From Bimuria novae-zelandiae CBS 107.79 (Eukaryota; Ascomycota; Dothideomycetes; Pleosporales; Didymosphaeriaceae), in the NCBI GenBank assembly GCA_010015655.1, contig ML976679.1, positions 217,613 through 281,612 of the forward strand: a DNA stretch of 64,000 bases. Reading direction: 5' to 3'. Every line of letters starts with the position of its first letter. Position 1 is the first letter of the stretch. Below the pieces are notes generated by a model, which was not told the DNA's origin, did not search any database, and worked only from the letters and a program-made list of their open reading frames with translations. Made by a program: the position numbers and the translations under genes. Below, in pieces: positions 58,948 to 64,000 of the stretch.

Positions 58948-60073
58948 CTCTTTTTTAGCTTTAAGTCTTTGTACATAGCGCCAATCCACCAGCCGCAAAA
59001 CTGCATTATCGCTGGCTGTTACAATAAAATCGCCTACTAATAAAAAGATAGCTACGCAGAATTAGAATTTAAGTAAGAGCTTAGATAGGACTTTATAAAA
59101 GGTCGTCGTACTATTACGCAGCAGAAGAAGAAGGCTTAAACTAAATTATAAACTAATCTATTACCTTAGTACCTAAAGTGGTATTAGGGTTAATTAATAC
59201 TATTGCTTAAGTAAGCTCCTTACGCGCCTCTAAGGCTTTTAGTTTATTTATTATAAATATACTATAATTAAATAACGCTTATTCTTTTTAATATAACTTC
59301 TTACACTAATCGCATAACCGCGCTATCTTCTCTTATGCCAGACAAGTACGTAAGAGCGCTACGTAAGCGAGCTCTTTTTTTTAACCTAAAGTTTTACCTC
59401 TTCTTTAGCGTCTAACTTCTCTAATCTTTCTAACTTAGCGTCTATTCTTAAATAATCTAATAAAGAAATTTCCTCTAGCTCACACTTTTAATTACTTTAC
59501 TAAGCGTAATTTATATACTTTAAGTAAAATAATAATAAATAATAGGATAACTACTCATTGTAGTATTTATACACGACTATAATAAATATATAGTTTTACT
59601 TAAGATAATTAGCTTATAAATAATTGTGGCGCACAGTCACAACGATCAGGGAGCTCGAAAACAAAGTCTATTAAGGAGAGGAAGCTCTACGACGACTAGC
59701 TATTTATGGGTTCAGGGGATCGCGTGCTTGGCTGCTTGGCTGCTCGGCTCAACCCTAGCTAGCGCAGAAAGCTCTAGTAAGGTGCCTTTTGCAACAATAA
59801 TAGTATTAGGTAGATTAAGAAAGTAGCTTTATAAGTAGTTAACTTATAAAGATATTAAGCCTAAAGAGGGGAGCTAATACAAAGATTTATTAAAATCTAA
59901 TATAACGTATAGTAAGGTATTAGCACTTATTTACGCGCCTAAGCTAAGATTCCTAACTTAGTTATAAATTACATAATAAGTTACGCGTTCTAGAAATCCT
60001 AGAAGTATCTTAGCATATAGGACTTTAGGATAACTAAGATTTTAGGATCTATAGGACAGGACTTATATATAAG
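58948..60073. other. Unassigned tract between gypsy J and a solo LTR
   Basis: Mostly AT-rich. On the minus strand 59.4-59.5 kb gives a charged heptad-like stretch (ELEEISLLDYLRIDAKLERL) that could be a coiled coil of a decayed protein. About 59620-59800 has ordinary composition and a 66-codon plus-strand frame with no family resemblance. No gene is called. Confidence 0.4.
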
Positions 60074-60078
60074 AATAC

Positions 60079-60464
60079 TGTAACAGGAACAATCGCTCGT
60101 CGACACGAGAACCCTTGGCCAGTCAAGACAGGATTCGAGATCATCCGAAAACCGACACTCATCCGTATCGGACCAATTTCGGATCTATCAGACCGATGGG
60201 GAACTACGGATCCGATTCGGACCTATTTCGGATCCATCAGACCGACGGTCAACCTATGGCAGATATGTGCTAGCTAGCCATCTGGGAAGAGGTGTATTTA
60301 GAGGAGCTTGGGGCCTTTGTAGTTCAGTACCTTTTCCGTATCCTTTCGTACCAGGCCTATAGGCACTTAATTCATTCGAGGCTACATTCTTATACACGCA
60401 CTCCCACATGCCTCTGCTAGGAGATACGCCAACATCGATCCTTTGAGTGACCTGCGCCGATACA
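60079..60464. mobile_element. Solo LTR, 386 bp, unmutated
   Basis: Begins TGTAACAGG and ends GCCGATACA. The 5-bp target AATAC is at 60074-60078 and 60465-60469. Composition is ordinary while both flanks are RIP-like. It contains a 39-bp direct repeat (60161-60199 and 60210-60248, each with TTTCGGATC-ATCAGACCGA). It belongs to a different family from the 55131 solo LTR. Confidence 0.92.
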
Positions 60465-60469
60465 AATAC

Positions 60470-60966
60470 TAAAGATAGACCTTCTAACTTTATGTTTAAT
60501 TTCTAGTTTATTAATCTATTATTTAAATTATATTCTAGTTCTAGTTAATTCGTTTATAACTATATATTACTTTTAATACTAACGACCTTGTTAATACGCG
60601 CGAGCTATTAATACGTCTTACCTATTTTAATATTATTTTTACTTAAGAACTAATCCTAGTCTCCTTTAGGACTAGCTATCCCGAATGGCTTAACAGATTA
60701 TTCTTATAAAGTATTTTATCTTCGAGAGTAATAGTTTTAATAGCTACTTTTTACTTTATACGCAATAATAGTTCTAATAGCGTAAACTATGCGTGGCCTA
60801 TATAGGTAGCTAGAGCATATTAGGATATATAGTCTTCCCGTATTATAGTAAGCGCGCTAACCGCGAATACGCGCGTAATACTTGGTAGCTTAGTATAATT
60901 TATTTTATAGTTTTTAAAGACCTTATTAGTCTTGTATTTAAAAGTTTTGCGACGAGAAATAGGTAT
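60470..60966. other. AT-rich spacer before the piggyBac element
   Basis: RIP-like composition, no domain recognised. The 60-codon minus-strand frame at 60820-61002 straddles the piggyBac TIR and is not a gene. Confidence 0.5.
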
Positions 60967-60997
60967 CCCCTGCACTGTTAACATCTCCCGTACACGG
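60967..60997. repeat. piggyBac left terminal inverted repeat
   Basis: 31 bp, exact reverse complement of 63226-63256. The CCC start is typical of piggyBac-family ends. Confidence 0.95.
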
Positions 60998-61113
60998 ACC
61001 ACCAGATTCTGGCCAATCAGTGAATGTCTCCGACTTGGCAGAACACCAACATGAATGTTAGTTTGTATAAGATTTATATACAGATTTGCATAGCCTAAGG
61101 TCGTGATTTTGAA

Positions 61114-63103
61114 TTACTGTATACTTGAACTGACGCTGGTGTGAATAGAGGTGACTGTTTTGTGCCGCCGGAGGTGCTCCTGCCAGCACTCCGGCCAGAT
61201 TTCAGGCCTACAGAGAGGCAGCCGGCAGAGTCTACAGCCAAAGGACGTACGAGGAGCTCGCTGAGTACCATGCCGTGGGCTTGAATTGCCTGACACGTGA
61301 CTCAGAGGCTTGCGATTGTCATCCTTCTTGCGGCCGTTTTCTGAGCAAGCTACACACGGCCGACACTCTGCGAAGAGCTTGACAGACGTGTGCTCACTCT
61401 CCTGACTAGCAATTACGTCGTCAAACTTCTCTCGTTTTTCAGAGCCGTGTGTAGGTCGACTCCCACGCTTGAATAATTGCTCGATAAGGTCGTATAGGAA
61501 CTTCTTGTGGCCGCTTCTCTTGGCAGCGTGAGAGGAGGCGTATGAGGAAAGTCTGTAGGCGTTATTTAGTGAGAGATCTAGCAAAAAGTACCATAGTGGC
61601 TTCCATGTACGCCTCCTGACTTGCTGTACAGTGTAATAAGCTCGATTCTGGTCAAATCGATCTACCTCACTCTTGTGATGATTGTAGTCGTCTATCATCT
61701 CGGGATCCCTAGGAGCTTGACGGAGGCGTCTCTAAAGGCTGATTGGAGCAGTTTCTTGTTGTTTGGAGAGAGCTTTGAACGTTGACGAAGCCTCTGTACG
61801 AGTTGAAGTGCTGGGTGGCGACTATCGTCAGCAGGTCTTGGCAGGTTTTGGCGCTGGAGTTGAGGATTTTCCGAGCCGTTAACTTACGCTCTGCAACAGT
61901 ACTGGCAAACAACACAACCTGATTATCTCTCCACGCAGCCTGTAGCACCTTCTTACTCTCTGAGAGCGCCCAGTAGGTCTCCCCCCACGGTATTTTGTTA
62001 GTAAAATGGGTTTTTAACCGGACCAGATCCGTGTTAAAGCGCTCTTTAGAGAGTCTCGAGCGCGCGCGACGTGCAATTGCTGGGTTGACAGCTGAAACCT
62101 CAGCCTCTGCCGCCTGCTCAAATCGCTCCTCAGTCGCCGTCTTGGTCGTCCGAACAGTGCCTGCGCAGCCTACGCCGCGAGATCTCAAGTATTTGAGCAT
62201 GGGTATCGTGTTGAACAGATTATCGTCCCACACAGTGTGGAGATTCGGCGGAAACAGACGCTCGCCGGTAGAGTCCTCGGCGAGGACTAGATTGATGGGC
62301 ACAAGCTCGGTGGGCGTAAAAGTCGACGTCGCGCCCGCAGGCCTCTGTAAGTTGACAGGCCCTCGGCCAGATCCTCTAGCATAAAATAACCAGTTAAGCA
62401 GTACTCCGTCGTTGGCCAAACACTAGATCTTATAGCCCTCCGGCGTTGGTTTTGTCTTGATGATCACGATCTCGCTGGCACGCCCAGTAAATTTCGCTAT
62501 TGCCTCGTCGACGCAGAGGTGCTTGCCAGCGTTCCAGTACATGAAGCAGCGCTTACGGAGCACCTCTGAGAGGTCCCAGACGCGCCCAAATGGGGACTGG
62601 AAGGACTGATTTGTTGCTGTACAGTATAGAAACCTGTCCAGCTGCTCCCATCGCGTCTGCCCCATGTACTCATTAACTCTGTGTGTAGGCGCTGTACCAT
62701 GCAACTTCATCCAGTACTCCTCCGCCGACGGCTCTCGATGGACGCCCATATATATAACTATCGCGAAGTACGTATACAGCTCGGTCGGCGACGTCGGTTT
62801 CCACTTGCGGCAGGCAGAGGGCTCGACAGCTCGTACGTGCTCGGCATGCTAATTGGTAAAGTATGCAATACGGTCTAGGACGTCGGCGTCGAAAAAGAGG
62901 TCGAAAAGCTCGAACGGCGAGCCTCTGTCAACACCTCCAGGTATCTGGGCCTCTCCAAAAATACGTGGGTTGTCGATACGGAGGGGTTGCCAGTCTTGTG
63001 GTGGCTCCTTCGGCAGATCTGGCAAATCACCAGCTTTTTTGCTGTACTTTGTATAATTTACGAGATCAGGATCATTACTGGATGCCTGCGCACCTCTCGG
63101 CAT
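61114..63103 (-). pseudogene. piggyBac transposase (DDE_Tnp_1_7), two nonsense mutations and one frameshift
   Basis: The start at 63103 (MPRGAQASSND) fits the family, and the whole gene would give about 635 residues after splicing. All three catalytic Asp residues are present: HLCVDEAIAKF (codon at 62507-62509), VWDDNLFNTIPMLKYL (62222-62227) and KSEVDRFDQNRAYY (61660-61662). The C-terminus is Cys-rich (ECRPCVAC, then FGCRLCRLPLC), like the piggyBac zinc-binding domain that contacts the ends. In-frame TAG codons at 62849-62851 (likely CAG) and 62423-62425 (likely TGG, in GYKI-tag-LANDG) are both CpA-to-TpA type. A one-base loss near 61700 shifts the frame just before MIDDYNHH. The remaining break is an intron, not a mutation. 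It probably makes no active protein. Confidence 0.9.
61811..61887 (-). other. Predicted 77-bp spliceosomal intron in the piggyBac transposase
   Basis: On the minus strand the donor is GTAAGT (61887 downward), CTGAC is a plausible branch site, and the acceptor is CAG ending at 61811. Splicing joins STVAE to LQLVQRLRQRSKLSPNNKKL, which fits the family's basic region ahead of (I/V)IDDYNHH. Without splicing the frame runs into an unrelated sequence and a stop at 61709. Length and consensus are typical of filamentous fungi. Confidence 0.75.
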
Positions 63104-63225
63104 GTTTGCATGTGTTATTAATTTTAAAAAAGTCGTGTTTTGCTAGTAAAACAGAAATTGCTGACATGACGATTCAGATTTAGTGTTGAAAGTTTCTAGT
63201 AGTTAATTGGCCACTAGAAGGTGGC

Positions 63226-63256
63226 CCGTGTACGGGAGATGTTAACAGTGCAGGGG
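63226..63256. repeat. piggyBac right terminal inverted repeat
   Basis: 31 bp, exact partner of 60967-60997, located about 120 bp upstream of the transposase start codon. Confidence 0.95.
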
Positions 63257-64000
63257 ATAATTATATCGTTGTAATGGTGTAGTAGTATGGGAAAGTATGG
63301 GTGCTGACATGCTGTGTTGGGGTGCGCGCACGCACGGGCTCACCGATCGGCCAAAAAAACGAGCTTCTTCGTAAGGCTGTGAGGACGCGGTCCGCAGCAC
63401 AATCAGGATCAGCCAATAGAACACCATTCCTCGAAGTTTCCTAGTTCTCCGATTGGTCAGGCCAGAAAACGTGCTGGCAGATAACGTGATGCCCATCGTC
63501 GCCTTTGTTCTTGTGCGGTATTACCTCGGACCGAAAAAACAAGTCGATTGGGTCCCATGATCGTTGAACAACATTATTGAGGCGGGGAACCCAGAACTGC
63601 CGTCACCGCTGAGCGCTTTGCGGGCACTCGAATTGACTAGAGAATTGCCGTTGTCGGTCCCCGGAAACGGGGTAGGACGAATCTTGCCCCTCTTCCGCCA
63701 CAGTTCTACCGGGAAAATTACCAATTAGCTGCTAGCTCTAATTTAGCTTCACGGACGATTCCCGCTCGCTCCACCTAGCTCCGTTTGTACTCCAGGGTTG
63801 AAATTGGCTCCCTGGGGTAAACATCTGTTCTGAGCATGAACCGAGACCCTCGATATGCAGGTACTCGCGTCATGATGCATTGGCCTTCTGGGCTTGGAGA
63901 TAAAAAGATGGCATCTTCTAGATGCACCGTTGTCCAGTTGCTCTACTGCGCTCGCTGCCTTTTTCACCATGATTGCCAACCGCTGGGCTCAACTTCTGCT
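63257..64000. other. Ordinary-composition flank with no clear gene
   Basis: The base composition is balanced and there is no RIP look, which suggests the edge of the AT-rich block. Only open frames of under 85 codons occur, on the minus strand, without recognisable domains or start context. 63341-63376 is the partner of the 36-bp match at 24541-24576. It may be intergenic, or the flank of a gene to the right. Confidence 0.5.

Larger units (their letters stand above)
60967..63256 (-). mobile_element. piggyBac-type DNA transposon, 2.29 kb, nearly intact
   Basis: Perfect 31-bp terminal inverted repeats (60967-60997 and 63226-63256) start CCCCTGCACTGTTAACATCT and are followed by a shared CCACC. 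The transposase fills the interior on the minus strand. Flanks read GTAT at the left and ATAA at the right, so the TTAA target duplication expected of piggyBac is not evident. The left flank may have been altered by RIP. Composition is ordinary, so the element either escaped RIP as a single copy or arrived late. Confidence 0.92.

Noticed and set aside
61699..61890. Reading both frame breaks in the piggyBac gene as mutations
   Set aside because: One break is explained better by an intron with GTAAGT and CAG boundaries. Only the shift next to MIDDYNHH remains as damage.
61995..62384. 129-codon plus-strand frame opposite the piggyBac transposase
   Set aside because: Antisense shadow of a well-supported transposase with catalytic residues in the other frame.
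1..64000. CRISPR arrays, bacterial promoters, operons or ribosome binding sites
   Set aside because: The content (RIP, spliceosomal intron, fungal transposons) is eukaryotic, and no spaced short-repeat array was seen.

Overview
The window looks like a transposon graveyard from a filamentous ascomycete (Pezizomycotina). From about 1 to 60.9 kb the DNA is strongly AT-rich, and recognisable protein families are riddled with TAG/TAA stops. The substitutions are of one kind: Cys to Tyr, Asp to Asn, His to Tyr and Trp or Gln to stop, that is C-to-T or G-to-A, typically CpA to TpA. This is the signature of repeat-induced point mutation (RIP). No rRNA, tRNA, CRISPR array or intact host gene was recognised. 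The species cannot be named from this sequence.

Layout. (1) 1 to about 15.2 kb: a minus-strand Ty3/gypsy element (A) split by a Ty1/copia element (B, 2370-8187, TSD GTAGG) and by a pogo/Fot1-like DNA transposon (F, 10871-14603), which is itself split by another (G, 12385-14255). (2) 16.6-24.3 kb: a pogo end fragment, pogo D (16859-18707), and pogo H (18857-24329) holding two further pogo elements, C (19762-21606) and E (21671-23463). (3) 24.3-26.0 kb: a low-RIP island and an unidentified decayed tract. (4) 26.0-36.2 kb: a plus-strand copia (L) with a 3' LTR abutting a truncated minus-strand copia (M), which carries pogo I (32116-33888). (5) 36.3-42.1 kb: pogo N1 (36278-38107), a foldback repeat, unidentified decayed sequence and a 20-bp minisatellite. 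(6) 42070-58942: a minus-strand gypsy (J, TSD CCTTT) split by pogo N2 (45798-54820), which is split by a plus-strand chromodomain gypsy (K, 46883-54067, TSD CCAGG/CTAGG). J also carries a clean 247-bp solo LTR. (7) 58.9-61.0 kb: unidentified AT-rich sequence with a clean 386-bp solo LTR. (8) 60967-63256: a nearly intact piggyBac-type transposon with perfect 31-bp TIRs. (9) 63257-64000: sequence of ordinary composition with no clear gene.

The genes do not work together as a pathway. They are successive insertions, dated relative to each other by nesting and inactivated by RIP. Boundaries were found from terminal repeats plus target-site duplications. Several were confirmed because the reading frame of the split host element resumes after the insertion and one TSD copy are removed. 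The least ordinary observations are: low-RIP islands that coincide with sequences under about 400 bp (solo LTRs); a shared low-RIP block inside both N copies; an in-frame loss of the catalytic DETG-type motif in pogo D; doubled 12-15 bp motifs in the pogo TIRs; and a piggyBac gene broken by only two RIP-type stops plus one frameshift.
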